This document shows, piece by piece, positions 25,847 to 33,085 of a DNA stretch of 64,000 nt. The stretch lies in the NCBI RefSeq assembly GCF_041438865.1, contig NZ_CP109450.1:6760001-6824000 (forward strand). The letters are read 5' to 3'. The position numbers and the translations under genes are program-made. The number at the start of each line of letters is the position of its first letter. Within the stretch, counting starts at the first letter, position 1. Under the pieces are notes generated by a model. That model worked only from the letters and a program-made list of their open reading frames with translations, was not told the origin of the DNA and did not search any database. Source of the stretch: Streptomyces sp. NBC_01471. Its GTDB lineage: Bacteria; Actinomycetota; Actinomycetes; Streptomycetales; Streptomycetaceae.

Positions 25847-26307
25847 GAGACCGGTGCGACATCCTCCTCCTTCGGGACAAGAAGGACGGAGAACGTCAAC
25901 CCGGCGGTCGGCGGTTCGTCCTGCCGGGCAATTGCGACACATGATCGCCGGGTACGGTTCACGGTGGCCGGACGAGCCGCGTGACCGGAGGCTGCGGTCA
26001 CGCCCCGGCGGCGCAGGCCCGGCGGACCCGCCTCCGTGCATCCTCCGGCGGCCCTCCGCCACTGTGGTCCCCGCCGCCGCCCCCGCACCGAATGCCCAGG
26101 TCACAGTAGGTCGGCCGGGGCTGTCCCGACGTATCCCGGGCGCGGCCCGCGACCATCGGCCGTGCACGCCACCCGACCGGGACGCCTCCCGCGGGGCGGG
26201 CTGCCCGGCGCGGGTCTCCGCACCTCCTTATCTCCATCGAACAGTGCGGACCCCGTGCCGTGCGGCACAATGAGCCTGCCCACAGGCCACAGGAGCGATG
26301 GATCGGC
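25847..26307. other. 461-bp stretch with no recognised gene
   Basis: No frame here looks like a real protein. I see small hairpins: tccttc/gaagga at 25868-25886 and cccggc/gccggg at 25900-25928. A GTGCCG-TG-CGGCAC palindrome at 26255-26268 overlaps CACAAT (26266-26271), a possible -10 of the VKOR gene. Confidence 0.5.
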
Positions 26308-26937
26308 ATGATGACGACGACAGTGGTTGACGACGTGTCCGCGCAGCAGGACGGGAAGACCGGCGCGAGCCGTGCCTTCGGCTGGCTTCTGGTGATCACC
26401 GGCGCCGCCGGGCTACTCGCGGCATGGGTCATCACCCTCGACGAGTTCAAGCTCCTGAAGAACCCGAACTTCACGCCGGGCTGCAGCCTCAACCCGGTGG
26501 TGTCCTGCGGCAATGTGATGAAGAGCGCGCAGGCCTCGGTCTTCGGCTTCCCCAATCCGATGCTGGGCCTCGCCACCTACGCGGTCGTGATCGGCGTCGG
26601 GATGAGCCTGATCGCGGGCGGGCGCTACGGCCGCTGGTACTGGCTGACGTTCAACGCGGGCTGCCTCTTCGGTGTCGGCTTCGTCACCTGGCTCCAGTAC
26701 CAGTCCCTGTACAACATCAACTCGCTCTGCCTGTGGTGCTCCCTGGCCTGGGTGGGCACCATCACCCTCTTCTGGTACGTCACCTCGCACAACGTCCGGC
26801 ACGGCCTGCTGCCCGCCCCCGGCTGGCTGCGGAGCTTCTTCGGCGAGTTCACCTGGGTGCTGCCCGTCGTGCACATCGGGATCATCGGCATGCTGATCCT
26901 CACCCGCTGGTGGGACTTCTGGACCGGGGCGCACTGA
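26308..26937 (+). CDS. Vitamin K epoxide reductase (VKOR) family protein
   Basis: The 209-residue membrane protein has four to five hydrophobic helices and the two cysteine pairs of bacterial VKORs: Cys59/Cys67 in GCSLNPVVSCG and the quinone-site CxxC Cys141-LW-Cys144. VKOR reoxidises a periplasmic DsbA-like thioredoxin using membrane quinone, so it probably supports disulfide formation in exported proteins. No DsbA is adjacent. ATG 26308 and ATG 26311 are tandem; AGGAG at 26291 is somewhat far. Confidence 0.88.
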   Translation: MMTTTVVDDVSAQQDGKTGASRAFGWLLVITGAAGLLAAWVITLDEFKLLKNPNFTPGCSLNPVVSCGNVMKSAQASVFGFPNPMLGLATYAVVIGVGMSLIAGGRYGRWYWLTFNAGCLFGVGFVTWLQYQSLYNINSLCLWCSLAWVGTITLFWYVTSHNVRHGLLPAPGWLRSFFGEFTWVLPVVHIGIIGMLILTRWWDFWTGAH

Positions 26938-26951
26938 CCCCGCGGAGCCCG

Positions 26952-26981
26952 GCCGCCGGCCGGCCGGTGCCGGCCGGCGGC
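26952..26981 (+). terminator. Hairpin after the VKOR gene
   Basis: Arms gccgccggccgg (26952-26963) and ccggccggcggc (26970-26981) are exact complements. Confidence 0.6.
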
Positions 26982-27026
26982 AGCGGTCCGCCGGCGTTGT
27001 CAGTGGGGTGACATAGGGTTTTGTGC

Positions 27027-28394
27027 GTGGAACCCGATCTGTTCACCGCCGCGGCCGAAGAGCGCCAGGAGAAGGACCCGTCCAGCAGCCCCCTGGCTGT
27101 ACGGATGCGTCCGCGCACCCTGGACGAAGTGGTGGGCCAGCAGCATCTGCTGAAGCAGGGCTCACCGCTGCGACGGCTCGTCGGTGAGTCCGGCGGCGGC
27201 CCGGCCGGTCCCTCGTCCGTGCTGCTCTGGGGGCCACCGGGCATCGGCAAGACGACCCTCGCCTACGTCGTGAGCCAGGCCACCCAGAAGCGGTTCGTCG
27301 AGCTCTCCGCCATCACGGCCGGCGTCAAGGAAGTACGCGCCGTCATCGACGGCGCGCGCAGGGCCTCGGGGGGATACGGCAAGGAGACCGTCCTCTTCCT
27401 CGACGAGATCCACCGCTTCAGCAAGGCCCAGCAGGACTCACTGCTCCCCGCGGTGGAGAACCGCTGGGTCACGCTGGTCGCCGCGACCACCGAGAATCCG
27501 TACTTCTCGATCATCTCGCCGCTGCTCTCCAGGTCCCTGCTGCTCACGCTGGAATCACTCACCGACGACGACCTGCGGTCGCTGCTGCACCGGGCCCTCA
27601 CCGAGGAGCGCGGGCTCGGTGGCGCCGTCACGCTGGCGACCGAGGCCGAGGCGCATCTGCTGCGGATCTCCGGCGGCGACGCCCGCCGTGCCCTCACCGC
27701 ACTCGAAGCGGCGGCCGGCGCGGCGATGGCCAAGTCCGAGCCGGAGATCACGCTCGGGACGCTGGAGGAGACGGTCGACCGCGCCGCCGTGGCGTACGAC
27801 CGCGACGGCGACCAGCACTACGATGTGGCGAGCGCTCTCATCAAGTCGATCCGTGGCTCGGACGTGGACGCGGCCCTGCACTATCTGGCCCGCATGATCG
27901 AGGCGGGGGAGGACCCGAGGTTCATCGCCAGACGGCTGATGATCTCCGCCAGCGAGGACATCGGTCTGGCCGATCCGACCGCGCTGCCGACCGCGGTCGC
28001 CGCCGCCCAGGCGGTCGCGCTGATCGGCTTCCCCGAGGCCGCGCTCACCCTCAGCCACGCCACGATCGCGCTCGCGCTGGCCCCCAAGTCGAACGCCGCG
28101 ACGACAGCGATCTCCGCCGCCCGAGCCGATGTGCGCGCGGGTCTGGTCGGGCCGGTCCCGGCGCATCTGCGCGACGGGCACTACAAGGGCGCGGCCAAGC
28201 TCGGCCACGCCCAGGGCTACGTCTATCCGCACGATGTCCCGGGCGCCATCGCCGCCCAGCAGTACGCCCCGGACTCCGTGCAGGGCAAGCGCTACTACGA
28301 GCCCACCCGGTACGGCGCCGAGGCGCGCTACGCGGACGTGGTCGAGAAGGTGCGGGAGCGGCTGTCGGGCGAAGGCACGGACGGACGCCAGTGA
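27027..28394 (+). CDS. rarA: Replication-associated recombination AAA+ ATPase RarA/MgsA
   Basis: The 455-residue AAA+ protein shows Walker A GPPGIGKTT (about 69-77), Walker B VLFLDEIHRFSK, sensor ATTENPYFS and the C-terminal MgsA-type domain ending with LGHAQGYVYPHDVPG. It acts at stalled replication forks. GTG 27027 gives the conserved start VEPDLFTAAAEERQ; an upstream in-frame TTG at 27021 is less likely. It is monocistronic and convergent with the next gene. Confidence 0.92.
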   Translation: MEPDLFTAAAEERQEKDPSSSPLAVRMRPRTLDEVVGQQHLLKQGSPLRRLVGESGGGPAGPSSVLLWGPPGIGKTTLAYVVSQATQKRFVELSAITAGVKEVRAVIDGARRASGGYGKETVLFLDEIHRFSKAQQDSLLPAVENRWVTLVAATTENPYFSIISPLLSRSLLLTLESLTDDDLRSLLHRALTEERGLGGAVTLATEAEAHLLRISGGDARRALTALEAAAGAAMAKSEPEITLGTLEETVDRAAVAYDRDGDQHYDVASALIKSIRGSDVDAALHYLARMIEAGEDPRFIARRLMISASEDIGLADPTALPTAVAAAQAVALIGFPEAALTLSHATIALALAPKSNAATTAISAARADVRAGLVGPVPAHLRDGHYKGAAKLGHAQGYVYPHDVPGAIAAQQYAPDSVQGKRYYEPTRYGAEARYADVVEKVRERLSGEGTDGRQ

Positions 28395-28536
28395 CGAGGG
28401 CCGGTGGTCCGGTCATGACGGCCGGGTGCCCGGACGTGCTCCGGGTCGCGGCCGTTCACACACCCGGCGCCACCCGCCCTGTCCGTCTTCGAGGCCGTCC
28501 GTCTCCGCGGCCTTCTGTCTCCGCAGCCGGCCGGTC

Positions 28537-29346
28537 TCACCCGGCCGCCGCGTCGAAGAGCGTGTGCATGGCGCGGCGCAGCCCGGTCACATCGCTCACC
28601 GGCTCGGGGAAGTCGAAGCGCGCGTCGAAGCACCGCGCACCGGTGAACCGCACCCGCAGCCCGAACCGGTCCAGCGCCAGCGGCACCGCCGCGCTGCCGT
28701 CCGGGACCCGGTCGCCCAGCAACCCGGACAGCCCGCTCACCTGCTCGCCGTGGGCGGAGTGCAGATGCTGGAGCAGTTCGGTCTCATGGGCTACCAGCGG
28801 ATCGGGGTCGGCTCCCGCGAACTCCTCGGGCTCGGCGCTCCCGTGCCCCCAGAGGTCGTCCACGTACACCTCCCCGACCTCGAGCCGCAGCATCATGCGG
28901 CCCGGAGCGGCCATGCCGGGTACGGAGGTGAGCCACCCGGAGACCCAGGCCCGGCCGCGGATCCGGTGGGGCACGGAGACCGGGGCGACATCTGTGATCT
29001 CCAGCACCGCGGCCAGCTCGTCGTCCTGTGCGTGGGTCGCGGCCCGGACGGCCGGGGACGCGGCGGGGAAGAGCAGATACAGCTCACCGTCGGGTCCGGT
29101 GCTGCGGGTGAGCGGGACCAGCTGGTCGCTGAGGGCCGCTTCGACCCCGGTCACCAGCAGTACCGCGGAGCAGGTACTCTGTACGAGAGTTCGTGTGCGC
29201 TCGGCTGCTGACGGCATCCGGGCGGTTTCAAGTCCGCTGGGACGCGGCTGACCACGATCTGATCGGACCTCCGTCGCGTCGACGCCCAGAGCGTCGGCCT
29301 TCTTTGTGCTGTCCGTGATGTGACTGGTGTTCCCCGGACGAGACAT
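28537..29346 (-). CDS. HugZ-like / DUF2470 PNPOx-fold protein, probably iron-regulated
   Basis: The 269-residue protein has a split-barrel PNPOx-like region (about 50-150) and a C-terminal DUF2470 segment (GLSGLLGDRVPDGSAAVPLA...RFGLRVRF...FDFPEPVSD). This pairing is found in HugZ-type haem-degrading proteins and relatives; haem oxygenase activity is inferred only from family and regulation. ATG 29346 has AAGGAG five bases upstream. Fifteen bases upstream of the ATG a near-perfect iron box covers the likely promoter, so expression should rise under iron limitation. Confidence 0.8.
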   Translation of the reverse strand: MSRPGNTSHITDSTKKADALGVDATEVRSDRGQPRPSGLETARMPSAAERTRTLVQSTCSAVLLVTGVEAALSDQLVPLTRSTGPDGELYLLFPAASPAVRAATHAQDDELAAVLEITDVAPVSVPHRIRGRAWVSGWLTSVPGMAAPGRMMLRLEVGEVYVDDLWGHGSAEPEEFAGADPDPLVAHETELLQHLHSAHGEQVSGLSGLLGDRVPDGSAAVPLALDRFGLRVRFTGARCFDARFDFPEPVSDVTGLRRAMHTLFDAAAG

Positions 29347-29360
29347 GCGATCTCCTTGAG

Positions 29361-29379
29361 TAAGGTGAACCTAACCTAA
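29361..29379 (-). promoter_or_regulatory. Iron box (DmdR/IdeR-type operator)
   Basis: The minus-strand sequence TTAGGTTAGGTTCACCTTA matches the Streptomyces iron-box consensus TTAGGTTAGGCTCACCTAA at 17 of 19 bases. It sits 15 bp before the HugZ-like start codon and 24 bp before rpsD on the other strand. Confidence 0.8.
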
Positions 29380-29403
29380 CCCAACCATGGAGGTTTGGAG
29401 AAC

Positions 29404-30018
29404 GTGCCTAACCAGTCGCGTCCCAAGGTCAAGAAGTCACGCGCGCTCGGTATCGCGCTGACGCCGAAGGCTGTCAAGTACTTCGAGGCCCGTCCGTACC
29501 CGCCGGGCGAGCACGGCCGTGGCCGCAAGCAGAACTCGGACTACAAGGTCCGTCTGCTGGAGAAGCAGCGTCTGCGCGCCCAGTACGACATCAGCGAGCG
29601 CCAGATGGCCCGCGCCTACGACCGCGCCAAGAAGGCCGAAGGCAAGACGGGCGAGGCGCTGGTCGTCGAGCTCGAGCGCCGTCTCGACGCCCTGGTCCTG
29701 CGTTCGGGCATCGCCCGGACCATCTACCAGGCCCGGCAGATGGTCGTCCACGGCCACATCCAGGTCAACGGCGGCAAGGTCGACAAGCCGTCGTTCCGCG
29801 TCCGTCCCGACGACGTCGTGATGGTCCGCGAGCGCAGCCGCGAGAAGGTCCCCTTCCAGGTTGCCCGTGAGGGTGGCTACGACACCGAGGGCGAGACCCC
29901 GCGCTACCTCCAGGTGAACCTGAAGGCCCTGGCCTTCCGCCTGGACCGCGACCCGAACCGCAAGGAAATCCCGGTCATCTGCGACGAGCAGCTGGTCGTC
30001 GAGTACTACGCCCGCTGA
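29404..30018 (+). CDS. rpsD: 30S ribosomal protein S4, cysteine-free type
   Basis: The 204-residue protein has the S4 domain (LERRLDALVLRSGIARTIYQARQMVVHGHIQVNG) and a full N-terminal arm. The N-terminal arm begins PNQSRPKVKKSRALGIALTPK and lacks the four zinc-ligand cysteines of classical bacterial S4. S4 nucleates 30S assembly. GTG 29404 follows GGAGG; a TTG nine bases upstream is in frame but overlaps the ribosome binding site. It is isolated from the usual ribosomal protein operons, and its end overlaps the convergent ATPase gene by 13 bp. Confidence 0.95.
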   Translation: MPNQSRPKVKKSRALGIALTPKAVKYFEARPYPPGEHGRGRKQNSDYKVRLLEKQRLRAQYDISERQMARAYDRAKKAEGKTGEALVVELERRLDALVLRSGIARTIYQARQMVVHGHIQVNGGKVDKPSFRVRPDDVVMVRERSREKVPFQVAREGGYDTEGETPRYLQVNLKALAFRLDRDPNRKEIPVICDEQLVVEYYAR

Positions 30019-32165
30019 TCCGGACGTACCTCGCGCTTCACCGCTTCGGCCCGTCGTCCCCTCGCTCCACGCCGAGCAGGGGGCGGCGGGTCTTTGCGTG
30101 CCGCAGGGCCGCGCAGCGCCCGGGCCACCGCGGCGTCGCGGCCGAGCTGCGCACCCCGCGCCAGGAAACTCTCGTAGACCTCGGGGCCCAGCGTGCCGCG
30201 GGCCCCTTCCTCGCACCGCTGATGCGGTGCGCTGTAGTACGCCGAGCCGAAGAGCGGCAGCCCCACCGAGGTCCAGAGCTGCCCGGCCGCGCCCTGCAGC
30301 AGCGCGGCCTCCGTGGCCTGACCGCTCTCCAGAGTGAGCAGTGCCATCAGCTCCAGGGCGAGCACCGTGCCCAGCTGGTCGTGGAAGGCGTGGCTGGTGG
30401 ACAGGGACTCGGACAGAAGTTCGCGGGAGTGCGCAGTCCGGCCGTCGGACCAGGCCTCGAAGGCCAGTACGTAGAGCGCGTAGGCCCGCGCCCAGCGCTC
30501 GCCGTGGTCCTCGCAGACCGCCACGACGTCCTGGCAGATGGCGGCCGCCTCGTCGAGCCGGCCGCGGAAGCACACCGCCATCGCCAGCTCGACCTGTCCC
30601 ATCAGGACGTTGCTGTTGAGCTCGCCGAGCTCCCGGTACTGCCCGAGCGCCTCGCGCAGCAGCTCCTCGGCGCGCGGCATGTCATCGGTGACCAGTGCCA
30701 GACAGCCGGTCCTGTGCAGCGCGTACGCGGCCGCCACCGGGTCACCGGTGTGCTGTGCCGCCTCCTGGCACTCCTGGAGGGCGGCCACCGCCGCCACCGC
30801 GTCCCCCTGGAGCACTGCCACGTAACCCAGGACCCAGAGCGCCTTGAGCCGTGCGCCGTCGTGTCCGCCCTCCGCCTCCAGCACATGGTCCAGCCAGTGC
30901 CGGCCTTCGGCGAGGCGTCCGCAGCCCGCCCAGTAGAACCAGAGCGTCCCCGCCAGGTACTGCGCCAGATGAACGTCCTCGGGGTGCTCCAGCGAGAACT
31001 CCAGTGCGCCCCGCAGATTCGGCAGTTCACCGTCCACCCGGACCGCGATCCCGGCCTGCCGGGGGCTGAACCAGTCCAGTTCGCACCAGGTCGCCAGCCC
31101 CACGAACCAGTCGCGATGGCGCCGCCGGAGCCGCTCGGTGTCCCCGGCTGCCGCGAGCCACTGCGCCCCGTAGTCGCGGATCGTGTCCAGCATCCGGTAG
31201 CGGACGCCCGCCGGGGTGTCCTCCCTCAGCAGCACGGACTGCGCGAGCAGCTCGTCCAGCTCGTCCAGGATGCCGTCGGAGGGCAGTTCGGCGCTGCCGC
31301 AGATGTACTCGGCCGCCTCCAGGTCGAACTGCCCGGGGAACACCGAGAGCCGCGCCCAGAGCAACCGCTGTTCCGGGGTGCACAGTTCATGGCTCCAGCC
31401 GATCGCCGTGCGCAGTGTCCGGTGACGCGGCAGCACACCCCTGCCGCCCCCGGTCAGCAGCCGGAAGCGGTCGTCGAGCCTGGCCAGCAGCTGGTCGACG
31501 GAGAGGGCCCGCATCCGCCCCGCCGCCAGCTCCAGCGCGAGCGGGATCCCGTCCAGCCGCCGGCACACCTCCGCGACCCGTGCGGCGTCGGGCCGGGTGA
31601 ACCGGAATCCGCGCCGGCCCGCCGAGACGCGGTCGGTGAAGAGCCGTACGGCGTCCCGGTCCCGCATCGGCGCCAGCGGGAGTGTCAGCTCGCCCTCGAT
31701 CTCCAGGGGCCGCCGGCCGGCCGCGATCACCCGGAGCCCCGGTGCGCCCCGCAGCAGTCCGAGGAGCAGCCCGGCGCACGCGTCGACCAGGAATTCGAAG
31801 CCGTCGACCACGAACAGCAGCTCCCGCCCGGCGAGATGGCGGGTCAGGACCTCGCGCGGCGGCCTGCTCGTGTGGTCGGTCAGGCCCAGGGCCTCGACCA
31901 GGGTGTGCTCGATCAGCTCCGGGTCGCGCAGGGCGGACAGATCGGCCAGCCACGCTCCGTCGCAGAACCGTTCCTGCATCCTTCCGGCCACATGTGTCGC
32001 CAGCCGTGTCTTGCCTACGCCGCCGACTCCGACCACCGTGACCAGCCGGGACGAGCCGATGAGTCTCTCCAGCTCGGCAGCCTCGGACCCGCGCCCCACG
32101 AACCGGTTGAGCTCTGCGGGAAGGCCGCCGGGGGCGGTCCGATGGCCGGTCGAGTCGTGTCGCAT
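30006..32165 (-). CDS. LAL/AfsR-like NB-ARC ATPase with TPR-like region, no DNA-binding domain seen
   Basis: The 719-residue protein opens with a STAND ATPase domain: FVGR, Walker A GVGGVGKTR (46-54), ELLFVVDGF (Walker B) and GIPLALELAA. Helical TPR-like repeats run through the C-terminal half. Relatives in Streptomyces usually end in a LuxR-type helix-turn-helix. Here the segment FLARGAQLGRDAAVARAL runs straight into a 35-residue Arg/Pro/Ala-rich tail and stops. It has no Shine-Dalgarno sequence; TTGTAC (32199-32204) with an 18-bp spacer to TACTCT (32175-32180) upstream of ATG 32165 suggests a nearly leaderless mRNA. The ligand and partner are unknown. Confidence 0.8.
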   Translation of the reverse strand: MRHDSTGHRTAPGGLPAELNRFVGRGSEAAELERLIGSSRLVTVVGVGGVGKTRLATHVAGRMQERFCDGAWLADLSALRDPELIEHTLVEALGLTDHTSRPPREVLTRHLAGRELLFVVDGFEFLVDACAGLLLGLLRGAPGLRVIAAGRRPLEIEGELTLPLAPMRDRDAVRLFTDRVSAGRRGFRFTRPDAARVAEVCRRLDGIPLALELAAGRMRALSVDQLLARLDDRFRLLTGGGRGVLPRHRTLRTAIGWSHELCTPEQRLLWARLSVFPGQFDLEAAEYICGSAELPSDGILDELDELLAQSVLLREDTPAGVRYRMLDTIRDYGAQWLAAAGDTERLRRRHRDWFVGLATWCELDWFSPRQAGIAVRVDGELPNLRGALEFSLEHPEDVHLAQYLAGTLWFYWAGCGRLAEGRHWLDHVLEAEGGHDGARLKALWVLGYVAVLQGDAVAAVAALQECQEAAQHTGDPVAAAYALHRTGCLALVTDDMPRAEELLREALGQYRELGELNSNVLMGQVELAMAVCFRGRLDEAAAICQDVVAVCEDHGERWARAYALYVLAFEAWSDGRTAHSRELLSESLSTSHAFHDQLGTVLALELMALLTLESGQATEAALLQGAAGQLWTSVGLPLFGSAYYSAPHQRCEEGARGTLGPEVYESFLARGAQLGRDAAVARALRGPAARKDPPPPARRGARGRRAEAVKREVRPDQRA

Positions 32166-32268
32166 AGGACACGGAGAGTACGGGGAGGTGAGCACTACGT
32201 ACAATCCGATGCCGGAACTCCCGGCGTGCGCTCGGGATATCGGGTACAGGGGCGGAGCCCCGGCGCGA

Positions 32269-32274
32269 TAGGCT
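32269..32274 (+). promoter_or_regulatory. Candidate -10 element before the DUF948 gene and alaS cluster
   Basis: TAGGCT lies 60 bp before GTG 32335 in the divergent gap. No clear -35 is visible. Confidence 0.35.
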
Positions 32275-32334
32275 CGGAAACCACAATCGACGTGACCAAC
32301 GACGTGACTTCCGACGACCAGAGAGCGGTGCAAC

Positions 32335-32763
32335 GTGTCCGGTGGAGAGGTGGCCGGCATCCTGGTGGCCGTCTTCTGGGCGATCCTGGTCTCCTTCCTC
32401 GCCGTGGTGCTGGTGAGGCTGGCCCAGACGCTCAGGACGACCACCAAGCTGGTGGCGGACGTGACGGATCAGGCCGTGCCGCTGCTCGCCGATGCCTCCG
32501 CGGCCGTCCGGTCGGCGCAGACCCAGCTGGAACGGGTCGACGCCATCGCGACGGACGTCCAGGAGGTCACCTCCAACGCGTCGGCACTCTCCACGACCGT
32601 CGCATCGACCTTCGGCGGACCGCTGGTGAAGGTCGCGGCCTTCGGCTACGGCGTCCGCCGGGCCCTCGGGCGCAAGGACGGCGCGCAGCCGGCGAGCCCG
32701 GGCGGCCCGGTGATCGTCGGCCGTACGGTGCCGGCCGCACGGCGTAGGAAGCGGAAGGGCTGA
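32335..32763 (+). CDS. DUF948-type membrane protein
   Basis: The 142-residue protein has one N-terminal membrane helix (about 6-28), a coiled-coil-like stretch (LVADVTDQAVPLLADASAAV...) and a basic C-terminus, as in DUF948 proteins of Gram-positives. The function is unknown. It begins the conserved alaS neighbourhood and is seven bases upstream of the next gene. The GTG start has a weak ribosome binding site. Confidence 0.82.
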   Translation: MSGGEVAGILVAVFWAILVSFLAVVLVRLAQTLRTTTKLVADVTDQAVPLLADASAAVRSAQTQLERVDAIATDVQEVTSNASALSTTVASTFGGPLVKVAAFGYGVRRALGRKDGAQPASPGGPVIVGRTVPAARRRKRKG

Positions 32764-32770
32764 CGCTGCA

Positions 32771-33085
32771 ATGTTCCGCCGTACGTTCTGGTTCGCCACC
32801 GGCGCCGCAGCCGGTGTGTGGGCCACCACCAAGGTCAACCGCAAGATCAAGCAGCTGAGCCCGGAGAGCCTCGCGGCGCAGGCGGCGAACAAGGCCGTCG
32901 ACGCGGGCCACCGGCTGAAGGACTTCGCCGTCGACGTACGGGCCGGCATGGTCCAGCGCGAGGCGGAGCTCGGGGAGGCGCTCGGCATCGACGCGCCGCC
33001 CGGACCTGCCGAGCTTCCCGCGCGGCGACGCCTCGCCGCCATCGAACACACCAAGCACTCGCACAACCGGAATGAGGACCACTGA
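32771..33085 (+). CDS. Small conserved membrane-associated protein
   Basis: The 104-residue product has an N-terminal hydrophobic segment (about 5-20) with charged flanks, then an amphipathic, Ala/Glu-rich region (ESLAAQAANKAVDAGHRLKDF). I recognise it only as the conserved small gene between a DUF948 gene and alaS in Streptomyces. Its TGA shares the A with the alaS ATG, so it is coupled to alaS. Confidence 0.78.
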   Translation: MFRRTFWFATGAAAGVWATTKVNRKIKQLSPESLAAQAANKAVDAGHRLKDFAVDVRAGMVQREAELGEALGIDAPPGPAELPARRRLAAIEHTKHSHNRNEDH

